Assembly: GCF_036965165.1 (NCBI RefSeq) | Contig: NZ_JBALOX010000019.1 | Coordinates: 1 to 64,000, forward strand | DNA from: Ferdinandcohnia sp036965165 | GTDB lineage: Bacteria; Bacillota; Bacilli; Bacillales; Bacillaceae_L | DNA length: 64,000 bases | Direction: 5' to 3' | Part shown: in pieces, positions 33,009 to 41,994 of the stretch | Layout: the number at the start of each line of letters is the position of its first letter | Position numbering within the stretch: the first letter of the stretch is position 1 | Translations under genes and position numbers: made by a program | The notes under the pieces: generated by a model | Seen by the model: only the letters and a program-made list of their open reading frames with translations | Told to the model about the DNA's origin: nothing | Database searches by the model: none

Positions 33009-34970
33009 ATGACAAAACTAGACTCGTCCTCACGTCTGAAGGTCAAAAGGGATACTTTTTTTCTTCCAGATTCACATGGCGGTGTGTATTTTAGAAACAA
33101 CTTAAGCACCTTACGAATGGAAGGTAATACAATCTATCAGTGGATTGAAAAAATAATTCCCTCGTTCAATGGAGAGCTTACATTGGGAGAATTAACAGTG
33201 GGATTAACTGCCCCTTATCGGGATAGGGTGTACGAAATAGGAGAAATGTTGTACACCAACGGTTTTGTACGGGATCTAAGCAAAGAGGCTCCTCATCAAT
33301 TAAATCGAAGCGTTCTTGAAAAGTATGCTACACAAATCGAATTTATAGAGAATTTTATGGAATCTGGTGCGTACCATTTTCAAGAATATCGTCAGGCGAA
33401 AGTTCTGGCTGTTGGCTCTGGTCCCTTTATGGTTTCATTGGTTTCCGCGTTAATCGAATCAGGTCTTCCCAAAATAAATGTTATGGTTACAGATTCCATT
33501 CCTACCAATTGGCAGAGGCTAAATGAACTGGTGCAAAAGGCATGTAAGACCGATTCTGAAGTCGAGATAAAGAATGTACCCTTTCATAAAGACGCGGGGA
33601 GCAGTTTCTGGAGAGAAGCAATTCAGCCCTATGATTGCATTCTATACGTCTCGCAGGATGGCAATATAAATGAACTAAGGGATGTTAATCTGGTTTGCAA
33701 ACAAGAAAAGAAGGCATTTATGCCATCCATCTATTTAGACCAGGTGGGGCTATCTGGTCCATTTGATCAAACGGATACAGATGGATGCTGGGAGTCCGCT
33801 TGGCGCAGAATCCATCACTCTGCACTAAAAAAAGATCAACCGCCTCAATCCTTCTCTTCAACAGCGGGATCGATTCTGGCAAATGTTTCAGTATTCGAAT
33901 TTTTCAAAAGAGCTACAGGGATTGCAGATTCCAATGAGAGTCATCAAATTTACATGCTTGATCTTGAAACCCTCGAAGGAGACTGGCTTTACTTCATCCC
34001 ACATCCATTGGGTACGTCTACACGTGATACTCTAAGACAGGTGGAAGATTTTGATTTACGCCTTGAACAGGAAACGGACCGAAATGAACAATCGAGTGAC
34101 CTCTTAGAGTATTTCAGTCGATTAACGTCAGAAGAAATAGGAATTTTCCATACCTGGGAGGAACGAAATTTACCCCAACTTCCACTTGCACAGTGCTATG
34201 TTCAAGCCGTTAACCCCCTTTCAGAGGGACCCGCAGAGCTACTTCCTGAAGTTGTCTGTGCGGGACTAACACATGAGGAAGCAAAAAAAGAGGCCGGGCT
34301 GACGGGCATTGAAATGTATGTTTCACAAATGATAAATTTGCACGATGTGGGTTACAAACATCAGAAGAATAAGGTAGGTGTGAACATACCTGAGGAATTT
34401 ATAGGCATCGGTGCTGGGGAAACAATCGCAGAGTCTGTTTGTAGAGGCCTTCAAGTATATTTAGGTGAAGAATTGAAAAAGAGAAAGGTCGATCAGCAGA
34501 GTACGGTTTATGGTATTAAGTTGGGAGCCATAGAAGATAAGAGATGCAGATTTTATTTTAATGCCCTGACCACCTTAAATGGTGTTCCAACAATTGGTTT
34601 CAAAGAGGATGTACTAGGCTTTCCTGTAGCATATGTAAGGTCGAATGGCTGTTTGTACAAAAGTGCAGGTTTAAATACAACATTGGCATTACGTAATGCA
34701 TTGGAACAAGCGCTTTTGGAATCTCAAAACCAAGTAAATTCTACAGTAAAGCAAGAGATGGAGTCAGAGGTTTTTCTAGAAAAAAACGAAAGCAAACTTG
34801 ATATCCCATCTTGTGATGAAATTACGTCTCGGGAGCTATTACAATCGTCTATTCATGTATTAAACCGGAACCGCATGCGGTTAGTAATCTATGACTTTGC
34901 CTTTGAGCCTTTTTTAAAGCAAGAGCTGGCAGGGGTGTTTGGAGTTCAGGTTCAAGAGGGGGGATCCTAA
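33009..34970 (+). CDS. Putative thiazole-containing bacteriocin maturation protein
   Basis: 653-aa protein with the look of the ThiF-like TOMM maturation family that accompanies heterocycloanthracin genes. The N-terminus (residues 1-100) may bind leader peptide. The central AKVLAVGSGPFMVSLVSALIES (from about residue 129) is a Rossmann-like nucleotide segment. The C-terminal half has a YcaO-related look (SVCRGLQVYLGEEL, ALRNALEQALLESQ). GGAGGGGC precedes the ATG. It is followed by the cyclodehydratase at a TAATG overlap. It probably assists cyclisation; the exact reaction is not established. Confidence 0.75.
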   Translation: MTKLDSSSRLKVKRDTFFLPDSHGGVYFRNNLSTLRMEGNTIYQWIEKIIPSFNGELTLGELTVGLTAPYRDRVYEIGEMLYTNGFVRDLSKEAPHQLNRSVLEKYATQIEFIENFMESGAYHFQEYRQAKVLAVGSGPFMVSLVSALIESGLPKINVMVTDSIPTNWQRLNELVQKACKTDSEVEIKNVPFHKDAGSSFWREAIQPYDCILYVSQDGNINELRDVNLVCKQEKKAFMPSIYLDQVGLSGPFDQTDTDGCWESAWRRIHHSALKKDQPPQSFSSTAGSILANVSVFEFFKRATGIADSNESHQIYMLDLETLEGDWLYFIPHPLGTSTRDTLRQVEDFDLRLEQETDRNEQSSDLLEYFSRLTSEEIGIFHTWEERNLPQLPLAQCYVQAVNPLSEGPAELLPEVVCAGLTHEEAKKEAGLTGIEMYVSQMINLHDVGYKHQKNKVGVNIPEEFIGIGAGETIAESVCRGLQVYLGEELKKRKVDQQSTVYGIKLGAIEDKRCRFYFNALTTLNGVPTIGFKEDVLGFPVAYVRSNGCLYKSAGLNTTLALRNALEQALLESQNQVNSTVKQEMESEVFLEKNESKLDIPSCDEITSRELLQSSIHVLNRNRMRLVIYDFAFEPFLKQELAGVFGVQVQEGGS

Positions 34971-36910
34971 TGGCTGCTTATATACTTATAGATGGTGAGG
35001 GTCTATTAGCGGAATATGTCTATGATCAATTATCCCCAAACTATATTGTTAGGCGCCAAAGCATTCTTGAAGAGGTTCCCGAAAATACAGAATTAGTTCT
35101 TGTTCTGCACGATACCTGGAAACCACACGTTCATCAAAAAGCTGAAGAGAGGTTAAGGGCCCTAGGTATTCCATGGCTTCGAGGTTTCGTTTCGTTTGGT
35201 GAGGGAATCATTGGTCCATTTGTACGACCTGATGTACCGGGATGTTCTCAGTGTGCTGACATACGACTTATGTTAGCTGGACCTGATCGCCAAGAAATGT
35301 TGGGTCTTCGGATGAAAATGGCAGCAAGAGAAGGTTTACTCCGTGATGCATGGGTATCACGAACCGGACTATCGCAAATGGCGATCTTGATTAGTAACGA
35401 AGTGATGAAGATTCTTCAAGGAGAACAAAGCTGCTTAGGAGAACGGGTGTTCATTACAAATCTGAAAATGTTAACGATCTCCAGCCACTTTTTCTTGCCA
35501 GATTCGTTGTGCCCTATATGCAGTCTAATACCTAAAGACACATCTGAATTGGCTTACATTAAGTTAGAACCTAGCCCTAAATTGAATCCTGCTGGTTACC
35601 GATGCCGTTCGATGGATGAATTAAAAAACGTGCTAGTCAAAGATTATCTGGATGATCGTACTGGTATCATGAATGGGAAAATGCAGGATTTCAGGCTGCC
35701 GTTCGCTGACGTTTTAGTGAACATGCCGTTGTTTGTCGGGGACGAGGGAGTAGCAGGTAGATCTAATTCTTATGAAATGAGTGAGCTAACTGCTATTTTA
35801 GAGGGTTTGGAGAGGTATTGCGGAATCGAACCTCGAGGCAAAAGGAAGGTAATTCGTGATAGCTATCACAATTTGGCGGATAAAGCATTAAATCCTGCAA
35901 GGGTAGGTTTGCATGAGGAGGAACAGTATGCAAAGCCACAATTTCCATTTAAACCATTTCATCCTGATCAACCAATGAATTGGGTCTGGGGATATTCATT
36001 TTTACAAGAACGCCCTATTCTGGTTCCGGAGTTACTGGCCTATTACAGTTTGGGATATGAAGAAGGATTTGTTTATGAGACTTCCAACGGCTGTGCATTA
36101 GGAGGGAGTTTAGAGGAGGCCATTTTCCATGCCATTATGGAGGTCGTTGAGCGAGACTCATTCTTATTAACCTGGTATGCACAACTCCCACTTCCCCGCC
36201 TTGACCTTAGTTCTGCGAACGATAAAGAATTGCAGTTGATGGTTAGCCGGATTCGTGAAGTCACTGGGTATGACCTGCTTTTTTACAATGCGACAATGGA
36301 ACATGAGATTCCGTGCGTTTGGGCAGTGGCAAAAAATAGAAAATCCAAGGGTGCAAACCTCATTTGTGCAGCAGGAGCTAATCCTGATCCTGTAAAGGCA
36401 GTAAAAAGTGCGATATACGAGCTTGCAGGAATGATGATTAGGCATGACGAAATCTTAGACAAAAATCGACAGAAATATGAAGAAATGTTACAGAATCCGT
36501 TCGCTGTACGTACCATGGAGGACCATGGCATGCTTTACGGGCTGAAAGAAGCAGAGGAGAATTTAAGTTTTTTATTGGATGAAAATCGTCCTTTACGTAC
36601 ATTTGATGAGGAATTTAAATGTCCGTTGGTGAATGCTGATTTGAAGGATGATGTTGAGGATATTCTAAATAAGTTTCGAAGGTTAGACCTGGAAGTCATT
36701 GTGGTTGACCAAACATCACCTATAACCAAAAGGAACAGCTTATTTTGTGTAAAGGTATTGATTCCTGGAATGCTGCCAATGACATTTGGACATCACCTTA
36801 CACGTATAAGAGGTCTTGACCGGGTACTCAACGTACCTGTAAAACTCGGGTTTAAAAAGCAACCGTTAACATATGAACAGTTAAATCCATATCCCCATCC
36901 ATTTCCATAA
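34970..36910 (+). CDS. TOMM cyclodehydratase (fused ocin-ThiF-like and YcaO)
   Basis: 646 aa. The N-terminal ~220 residues are E1-like with zinc-type cysteines CSQC (about 93-96) and CPIC (about 181-184) and should recognise the leader. The C-terminal YcaO domain carries out ATP-dependent cyclisation of Cys/Ser/Thr to azolines. It shows NSYEMSELTAILEGLERYCG, ALGGSLEEAIFHAIMEVVER, and the proline-rich terminus NPYPHPFP typical of azoline-forming YcaO proteins. It sits between the maturation protein and the SagB-like dehydrogenase in one operon. Confidence 0.88.
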   Translation: MAAYILIDGEGLLAEYVYDQLSPNYIVRRQSILEEVPENTELVLVLHDTWKPHVHQKAEERLRALGIPWLRGFVSFGEGIIGPFVRPDVPGCSQCADIRLMLAGPDRQEMLGLRMKMAAREGLLRDAWVSRTGLSQMAILISNEVMKILQGEQSCLGERVFITNLKMLTISSHFFLPDSLCPICSLIPKDTSELAYIKLEPSPKLNPAGYRCRSMDELKNVLVKDYLDDRTGIMNGKMQDFRLPFADVLVNMPLFVGDEGVAGRSNSYEMSELTAILEGLERYCGIEPRGKRKVIRDSYHNLADKALNPARVGLHEEEQYAKPQFPFKPFHPDQPMNWVWGYSFLQERPILVPELLAYYSLGYEEGFVYETSNGCALGGSLEEAIFHAIMEVVERDSFLLTWYAQLPLPRLDLSSANDKELQLMVSRIREVTGYDLLFYNATMEHEIPCVWAVAKNRKSKGANLICAAGANPDPVKAVKSAIYELAGMMIRHDEILDKNRQKYEEMLQNPFAVRTMEDHGMLYGLKEAEENLSFLLDENRPLRTFDEEFKCPLVNADLKDDVEDILNKFRRLDLEVIVVDQTSPITKRNSLFCVKVLIPGMLPMTFGHHLTRIRGLDRVLNVPVKLGFKKQPLTYEQLNPYPHPFP

Positions 36911-36934
36911 CTGCAAGAGTAGGAGGGTTTCAGG

Positions 36935-38506
36935 TTGGAACTAGATACATTCCTATACAATCTGCATTTTGACACTGATAAACTTCTTACGTCGGATTGG
37001 CAACCGGATTGGGAAGACGCACCACTTCCCTATAAACTGTACCGTGGCTTACCAGAGATTCCACTTACCGCAGATGTACCGTTAACCCTCAAAGGGAGAG
37101 AAGTTAATTCAATACCAAGCCTAGAGGAGTTTGGTCATTACTTATGGTATGTATATGGTCTTACTCGATACTCTCAAGTTCCTTTCATTGAGGGCACCGA
37201 GGAAAAACCTACTGTAAGCTACGCCCAGTTGTTTCGCAGATTTGTTCCTTCTGGTGGAGCGTTGTATCCCAATGAATTATATGTGTACTTAAAGTTGGAG
37301 GATGTACCAGAGGGAGTTTACCACTACGATGTTGCACACCATCGCCTTTTATTGCTTCGAGAAGGCAACTACGATTCCTATCTATCCAGAAGTCTTGGAA
37401 ATCGTTATAATCTTTCAGATTGTTTTTGCATTGTTTTTGTATCGACGGTTTTTTGGAAAAATTTTTACAAATACAATAATTTCTCTTACAGGTTACAAGG
37501 GTTAGATGCAGGCGTGCTAATTGGGCAATCGTTGGAAGTGGCGGATAGGATGGGGTTCTCAACACGGGTATGTTACCAATTTCTAGATCGTTCGATCAAT
37601 CATTTGCTTGGGCTATCTGAACAGGATGAAAGTGTAAATGCTGTGATCCCATTATCTATTTCTAATGTTGACCAATTTAAATTAGAAAAAAATATTTCTG
37701 CAACGGAATTGTCAAGGGAAGTTCCGCTGCTCAAGCATGTAACATATAACCGTTCAAAGAGAGTCATTGATTACCCAGTACTGAAAGAGATTAATGAAGC
37801 CTCGATGTTGGAAGCAACACATTCATTTGTGAACATAAAAAAAGATGATCCTCATAGAAATGCATTAGGTACAGAGTTAATCATACTGCCATTTACGGAG
37901 GCAATGTCATACGATTTAGCATCCGTCTGCAGAGAGAGGCATTCTCCTGATATTGATTTTATGATAGGGAAGGTCAGTCAAACAACAGTATCCACTTTGT
38001 TTAATGAGACTTTATCATTTTCATATCAAAAAGACCTTGACAATACCCAGGGGAATCATGATACAGGTTTAAATTTGTATGGCACTTTTTATAACGTGGA
38101 AGGTGTTAAAGATGGTGCTTACGCATATGACAAAGGGGCACATGCACTTCGGAGAATATCTAAGGGGGATTTCCGGGAGTATATGCAAAATTGTTTAACA
38201 ACGCCTATTGTAAATCTGTTTCAAGTTCCACTCTGTTTGCATGTTGTTGGAGACAAGGACCACTACAAAAAGGAACTGGGCTATAGAGGATACAGAATTC
38301 AACAGATGGAAGCAGGTATACTCGTTCAAAGGCTACTTTTGACAGCGTGTGCCCTAGAGTTGGGGGGACACCCATTATTAGGATTCGACTCGAACCAAAG
38401 TGATGAACTTTACGGAGTAAATTCGATAGGAAAAACAAGCCTTATCCAAATCCCTGTCGGTCCATATCATCCTCGCGTCTGGTTAAAAGGAAATTTGAAT
38501 AGCTAA
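36935..38506 (+). CDS. SagB-type FMN dehydrogenase (two nitroreductase-like domains)
   Basis: 523-aa protein oxidising azolines to azoles with FMN. Domain 1 (about residues 50-250) has RRFVPSGGALYPNELYVYLK and GLDAGVLIGQSLEVADRMGF. Domain 2 (about 300-520) repeats the pattern (GLNLYGTFYNVEGVKDGAYAY, QQMEAGILVQRLLLTACALE). The start is TTG 36935 with AGGAGGG seven bases upstream. It is the last recognisable TOMM gene; no export ABC transporter, protease or immunity gene is adjacent. Confidence 0.85.
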   Translation: MELDTFLYNLHFDTDKLLTSDWQPDWEDAPLPYKLYRGLPEIPLTADVPLTLKGREVNSIPSLEEFGHYLWYVYGLTRYSQVPFIEGTEEKPTVSYAQLFRRFVPSGGALYPNELYVYLKLEDVPEGVYHYDVAHHRLLLLREGNYDSYLSRSLGNRYNLSDCFCIVFVSTVFWKNFYKYNNFSYRLQGLDAGVLIGQSLEVADRMGFSTRVCYQFLDRSINHLLGLSEQDESVNAVIPLSISNVDQFKLEKNISATELSREVPLLKHVTYNRSKRVIDYPVLKEINEASMLEATHSFVNIKKDDPHRNALGTELIILPFTEAMSYDLASVCRERHSPDIDFMIGKVSQTTVSTLFNETLSFSYQKDLDNTQGNHDTGLNLYGTFYNVEGVKDGAYAYDKGAHALRRISKGDFREYMQNCLTTPIVNLFQVPLCLHVVGDKDHYKKELGYRGYRIQQMEAGILVQRLLLTACALELGGHPLLGFDSNQSDELYGVNSIGKTSLIQIPVGPYHPRVWLKGNLNS

Positions 38507-38520
38507 GATAGACAGGAGAA

Positions 38521-38655
38521 ATGAGATTTTTTGGAATTAAATCAAGTGAATTTGAAGACTTTAAGGATTGGACTGGTGAAAATAAGGAGATTATCCATTT
38601 CCTAGTTCAATTAGGAGCCGACTTTTTTAATGTTTTGTTGAATAATAATGCGTAA
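38521..38655 (+). CDS. Small hypothetical ORF after the TOMM operon
   Basis: 44 codons: MRFFGIKSSEFEDFKDWTG... ending FFNVLLNNNA. AGGAG is only two bases before the ATG, too close for good initiation. It is 14 bases after the dehydrogenase gene, so it could be a tail-end operon protein or a truncated relic. No family recognised. Confidence 0.35.
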   Translation: MRFFGIKSSEFEDFKDWTGENKEIIHFLVQLGADFFNVLLNNNA

Positions 38656-38789
38656 TAATTGTAAACATTAGATTTTAAAAAGTATATGAAGGTGAACGTA
38701 GCTACATCCATAATGAACTTGATTTCTACAATCAATACACCAGTCATGTAGAGTGTGTGAACAACTGTTTCAGAATATCTGCTTGAAAT

Positions 38790-38942
38790 TGCTAACATTT
38801 TGCTAACGCAATCTCATGAAAAACGGTAAAATATCGTTAAAGATGTTACATCTCAGATTTCTTAAAAAACTGATAACCCGTACTTTTCATACTCATCGTT
38901 AACGATATTACACACTCTCATCTTACGGGCGGCATGATGTAA
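38790..38942. repeat. Island right arm plus att-like core, copy B
   Basis: Same order as copy A at 19741: TGCTAACATTTTGCTAACGC, AAAAACGGTAAA, direct repeats CGTTAAAGATGTTACA and CGTTAACGATATTACA, then CTTACGGGCGGCATGATGTAA. It ends in the exact groEL 3' core. It closes the segment carrying the TOMM cluster. Confidence 0.75.
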
Positions 38943-39033
38943 GAGAAACTCTAAACCCTTGTTGTTCATGGGTTAGAGAGAATTTCATAAAATCGAGGTC
39001 ATTTTATTGACCGCAAGTACCAGTAAAATGATC

Positions 39034-39105
39034 TTAGTCCAAAAGACTTTTCATCAAATCACTAAATTGATGAAAAGTCTTTTTTTCTGCTCCTATAGTT
39101 AGATG
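39034..39105 (-). pseudogene. Tyrosine recombinase 3'-end remnant 4
   Basis: The minus strand reads HLTIGAEKKTFHQFSDLMKS then LLD and a stop. It aligns almost residue for residue with HMTANMEEKASHQFSKLMKDLL of remnant 2. It lies 92 bases right of the copy B core. The same DNA also forms a hairpin with a T run and could end transcripts. Confidence 0.7.
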
Positions 39106-39315
39106 ACCTTACATTTTTCCACCTCTTTGGAATGTGAGAGGGGCTTGGTTAATGGAAATACAAACGAAAGTGAATTGGAACTTTACGAATCTCCTTGGAT
39201 TTATATACTAACTGCAAATGTAAACGCATAAAGTTTGTATTAATATAATAACATTGCTAATGGCAAGTTATTGATGTCATTATGATCAAATCAATTTAGG
39301 TATAGGGGGGAATTT

Positions 39316-39693
39316 ATGTTTAAATACTTTTCTTTTATAAAAAAACAAAAAGAAAAACAAATAAACCCTCTGTTATTAACAAAATTAGATCGAATTATTG
39401 AGTTATTAGAACAGAAAGAAAAAGGAAATGAAGCAAAATCAATTCAGATAGATCATGTTCAAATTGATCACTTGGAAAACCTTACTTTTCAGCTAGATAA
39501 TCTTGATATTGACGAGTTAAGCGGAAAGTTGATGATAGGAAACAACATTATGAGTAAAGGGGATTTGTCTGAATCACTCGATCTAAAAGTTAATAGTAAT
39601 TTGTTGAAAAAAGAATCTTTATCAGAAACATCCGCCCCCCAAGAAAAGATAGAGAAAACCTCTAAAGGTTATCGCTTCCGAAACGATCTTTAG
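39316..39693 (+). CDS. GerPC-like spore protein
   Basis: 125-aa protein. A basic N-terminus and a helical segment LTKLDRIIELLEQKEK precede a beta-rich stretch IQIDHVQIDHLENLTFQLDN and LDIDELSGKLMIGNN, reminiscent of GerPC. GerP proteins affect germinant passage through the spore coat. GGGGGG precedes the ATG. It is convergent with the next gene. Shorter than the usual ~200-aa GerPC, so it is a divergent or partial relative. Confidence 0.55.
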   Translation: MFKYFSFIKKQKEKQINPLLLTKLDRIIELLEQKEKGNEAKSIQIDHVQIDHLENLTFQLDNLDIDELSGKLMIGNNIMSKGDLSESLDLKVNSNLLKKESLSETSAPQEKIEKTSKGYRFRNDL

Positions 39694-39721
39694 ATGAATG
39701 ATTTGCAAACTTCAATGATCG

Positions 39722-40237
39722 TCACATAGGTTCGTCATGTTCAATGTTTGTAATTTTAATGTCTCGGTCATCAATAATTCCATCCACTCCATCCTGGTCA
39801 TCTACGTAATTTACATTATGTTTAATCTGATTTTCATGACCATATAGATTACCTATCGAATAATTTAATTTGGTATTAGCGTCTATTCCATTTATATGTC
39901 CTTTTCCAATACTCAAGGAGTTATTATTCGTCATTGCATTAACATTTACACTTTCAAGGGTAAGATTTGTTGTGTGATTATCGTTTGGTTGTTCAACGTG
40001 GAGATTTATGTCACGGTCATCAATCGGGGTATCTACAATATCAGGATCATTTAAAATTAACGTATTGTGAAGGAGCAGATTAGACCGACCACTAATACTT
40101 CCAATCACCCGATTCTCTTTTCCATGGGCACTCCAGCCGATTGCTGAGTTCTGCTCTCCAATAAATATTCCTGATTCCCTTTGCATCGTTTGTACATGTA
40201 TATCGCCGGTAAAGTTTATATGTTTTGATCTTATCAT
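39722..40237 (-). CDS. GerP-like beta-rich spore protein
   Basis: 171 aa from the ATG at 40237. N-terminal INFTGDIHVQTMQRESGIFI GEQN resembles the GerP signature in which a short strand is followed by a G-I-F-I-G-E turn. The C-terminal half (SLSIGKGHINGIDANTKL, GNLYGHENQI, DGIIDDRDIK) is related by eye to the 82-aa gene at 41004, and DRDI(N/K) occurs twice, so it looks like a duplicated module. A sigma-K-type promoter lies just upstream, supporting late mother-cell expression. Confidence 0.6.
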   Translation of the reverse strand: MIRSKHINFTGDIHVQTMQRESGIFIGEQNSAIGWSAHGKENRVIGSISGRSNLLLHNTLILNDPDIVDTPIDDRDINLHVEQPNDNHTTNLTLESVNVNAMTNNNSLSIGKGHINGIDANTKLNYSIGNLYGHENQIKHNVNYVDDQDGVDGIIDDRDIKITNIEHDEPM

Positions 40238-40280
40238 CTTAGGTTCACCACGTTTGATCAATTTTCTTATTCGTATATTG

Positions 40281-40307
40281 TACTGTATGTTTAAGGAATT
40301 AGAATGT
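40281..40307 (-). promoter_or_regulatory. Sigma-K-like promoter of the 171-aa GerP-like gene
   Basis: Minus strand: AC, 16 bases, CATACAGTA. This fits the sigma-K pattern AC-N16-CATANNNTA in full. The -10 ends about 44 bases before the ATG at 40237. Confidence 0.65.
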
Positions 40308-40456
40308 TGATATGGTCCGAAAAAAAGAGAGTGACATTCCACTATAAATTTGAATATCTTACATAAGAAAAGTGGGCAATAGCCGTTATACGATTCAAAT
40401 GGCTGCCGTGTAATAAGAATCTAATTAACTTTCAAGCAAAAGGAGAAACGGATAAA

Positions 40457-40657
40457 ATGCTCAAATTAAAGCTAGGGGACATAACAGTAACGAGTCTCGG
40501 TGATTCTTCAGGTTTTTTTATAGGGGAAACGAATACACATAAAAATTTTCGTTCAAATAAAGTGATTACAGAAATCGTTGGAGACTTATCCGGAAATGAA
40601 AATACAGTAATAAACAACGAATGGATTAAAGATATTTTAGAATGGGAGGAGGAATAA
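40457..40657 (+). CDS. GerP-like small spore protein
   Basis: 66 aa: LKLGDITVTSLGDSSGFFIG ETN, then VITEIVGDLSGNENTV. The S-G-x-F-x-I-G-E turn is shared with the gene at 39722 and with GerP proteins. AAAAGGAGAAA precedes the ATG. It is followed four bases later by a 95-aa relative; both are probably structural components of the spore coat. Confidence 0.6.
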   Translation: MLKLKLGDITVTSLGDSSGFFIGETNTHKNFRSNKVITEIVGDLSGNENTVINNEWIKDILEWEEE

Positions 40658-40661
40658 ATTC

Positions 40662-40949
40662 ATGGAATCAGCTATTTTATCTCCAACTTTCCAGATTGGA
40701 ACGATAAAAATTGGCGTAATTGAAAGTGCCTCGTGCTTTACAATCGGTAATAACTTTATTGAAGACTTTCAAAATAGTAAACAGCATAACCAGGGACTTG
40801 GAAATATTCATGGTGATAAAAATAACCTTGCTCATATGAAAGCATCGCTGTCTAAATACGAGCAAAGTCCAACATCAAAAAAACAACAAGAACAAGAGAA
40901 TAACCAAAACCTTCATAACCATACAAAAAAACAACAAACCCTTGGTTAA
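40662..40949 (+). CDS. GerP-like small spore protein with basic tail
   Basis: 95 aa. The first 60 residues (FQIGTIKIGVIESASCFTIG NN, GLGNIHGDKNNL) belong to the same GerP-like group. The rest is rich in Gln, Asn and Lys and looks disordered. GGAGGAGG overlaps the end of the preceding gene. The stop codon lies at the loop of the following terminator. Confidence 0.6.
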   Translation: MESAILSPTFQIGTIKIGVIESASCFTIGNNFIEDFQNSKQHNQGLGNIHGDKNNLAHMKASLSKYEQSPTSKKQQEQENNQNLHNHTKKQQTLG

Positions 40950-40970
40950 TAAAAGGGTTTGTTGTTTTTT
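40930..40970 (+). terminator. Terminator of the two-gene GerP-like operon
   Basis: AACAACAAACCCTT pairs with AAGGGTTTGTTGTT, followed by T. The stem begins inside the coding end of the 95-aa gene. Confidence 0.88.
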
Positions 40971-41003
40971 AGAATTGACGAATAAATCTATATTTAAAAC
41001 AAC

Positions 41004-41252
41004 TTAGACATTTCCTCCAAAATTAGGTTTAATATCCTGATCAAAGATGACTCCGTCCATTCCTTCGAAGCTATCTGCAATAGTATTAAGATTTCCAATT
41101 GTGGCGTTGCCGATACCATACATACCACCAAGGTTTAGATTTTGTTTTCTGTTGGCATCCATACCATTAACGACTAATTCACCAACTTGCACGACTGCAT
41201 TTGGTTGGGGAGAATTGACATTGAATACTCCTAAATTGATGACTGAAGGCAC
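41004..41252 (-). CDS. GerPF/GerPA-like spore protein
   Basis: 82 aa: PSVINLGVFNVNSPQPNAVV QVGELVVNGMDANRKQN, then GGMYGIGNATIGN and a D-rich end DGVIFDQDIKPNF. The opening resembles the GerPF/GerPA N-terminus, and the end matches the C-terminal half of the 171-aa neighbour. GGGAGGAA lies a few bases before the ATG. A sigma-K-like promoter is upstream. Confidence 0.65.
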   Translation of the reverse strand: MPSVINLGVFNVNSPQPNAVVQVGELVVNGMDANRKQNLNLGGMYGIGNATIGNLNTIADSFEGMDGVIFDQDIKPNFGGNV

Positions 41253-41287
41253 ATTTTTTTCCTCCCATTCAGTTCTACTTTTTAATC

Positions 41288-41314
41288 CATCTTATGTAAG
41301 GATAAATACTTTGT
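41288..41314 (-). promoter_or_regulatory. Sigma-K-like promoter of the 82-aa GerP-like gene
   Basis: Minus strand: AC, 16 bases, CATAAGATG. One position differs from the CATANNNTA consensus. Spacing identical to the promoter at 40281. Confidence 0.55.
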
Positions 41315-41517
41315 GACGGTCCCTAGTATCACAGATCACGTAATAAGAATTCATATCAGGTAAAGCTCTGGCGAAAAATGACATCATTTGGCTCAATATA
41401 TCACTGGGTTTAGCTCAACCGTTTCGTTGATTAACTTTCGTTTGTTTAATGAGGTGCCATCAAACTCATAAACCATAGATTCACCTCTTTGAAACTCAAT
41501 GTCATCTTAGCCAAGGT

Positions 41518-41574
41518 GGAGCAGGGTGGTTTGCGCACCGATGGTCGACGTATACGATTTAGGCATTGATTTAT
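41518..41574 (+). pseudogene. Remnant of a DUF457 metal-dependent hydrolase
   Basis: GGAGCAGGGTGGTTT...ATACGATTT(A/G)GGCATTG matches 45989-46048 inside the intact hydrolase gene at 45538. Only about 57 bases of similarity remain. It lies between the GerP-like genes and the groEL fragment. Confidence 0.65.
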
Positions 41575-41686
41575 GCTTCCTGTTAATTAAATGATACTGA
41601 CATCCAAAATCTAGATGAAATATTACCTAAGAAGTTGCTGAAGTTTGGTAAACTTGGATAATACATGATTATAAAACTCAAGACCA

Positions 41687-41825
41687 ATCGTTGACCAACT
41701 AAGGTTACTCGTTCTGCACTTCATAACGCAGCATCTGTATCAGCTACGTTCCTAACAACTGAGGCAGTAATTGCTGACATTAAGAAGATGCTCATGCAAT
41801 GCCTGACATGAGCGGCATGATGTAA
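41687..41825 (+). pseudogene. Duplicated groEL 3'-end fragment with att-like core
   Basis: About 139 bases nearly identical to the end of groEL (15083-15243), from ATCGTTGAC to AGCGGCATGATGTAA. One C is missing after GTTGAC, and the GGAATGGGTGGAATGGG part of the tail is deleted. The similarity continues past the stop (CCCTTGATTTATAAGGGTTTTTGAG). It is interpreted as an old groEL 3' end displaced by an integration event. Confidence 0.9.
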
Positions 41826-41994
41826 TCATGTCCTTCAGCCCTTGATTTATAAGGGTTTTTGAGTAAGATGAGAGTGGAATGCTAACATTGAGGTTTTAGT
41901 CGAGGCTTCTTTTTTATTTGAGTTTCTATAAATAATAAGAGAGCTTCTTATTAGTAAAAGCTCTCAAATATTTATACATTAACATGTAATTAGA

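Noticed and set aside
36073..36531. Antisense frames opposite the YcaO gene
   Set aside because: Shadow frames of a well-supported cyclodehydratase; no independent features.
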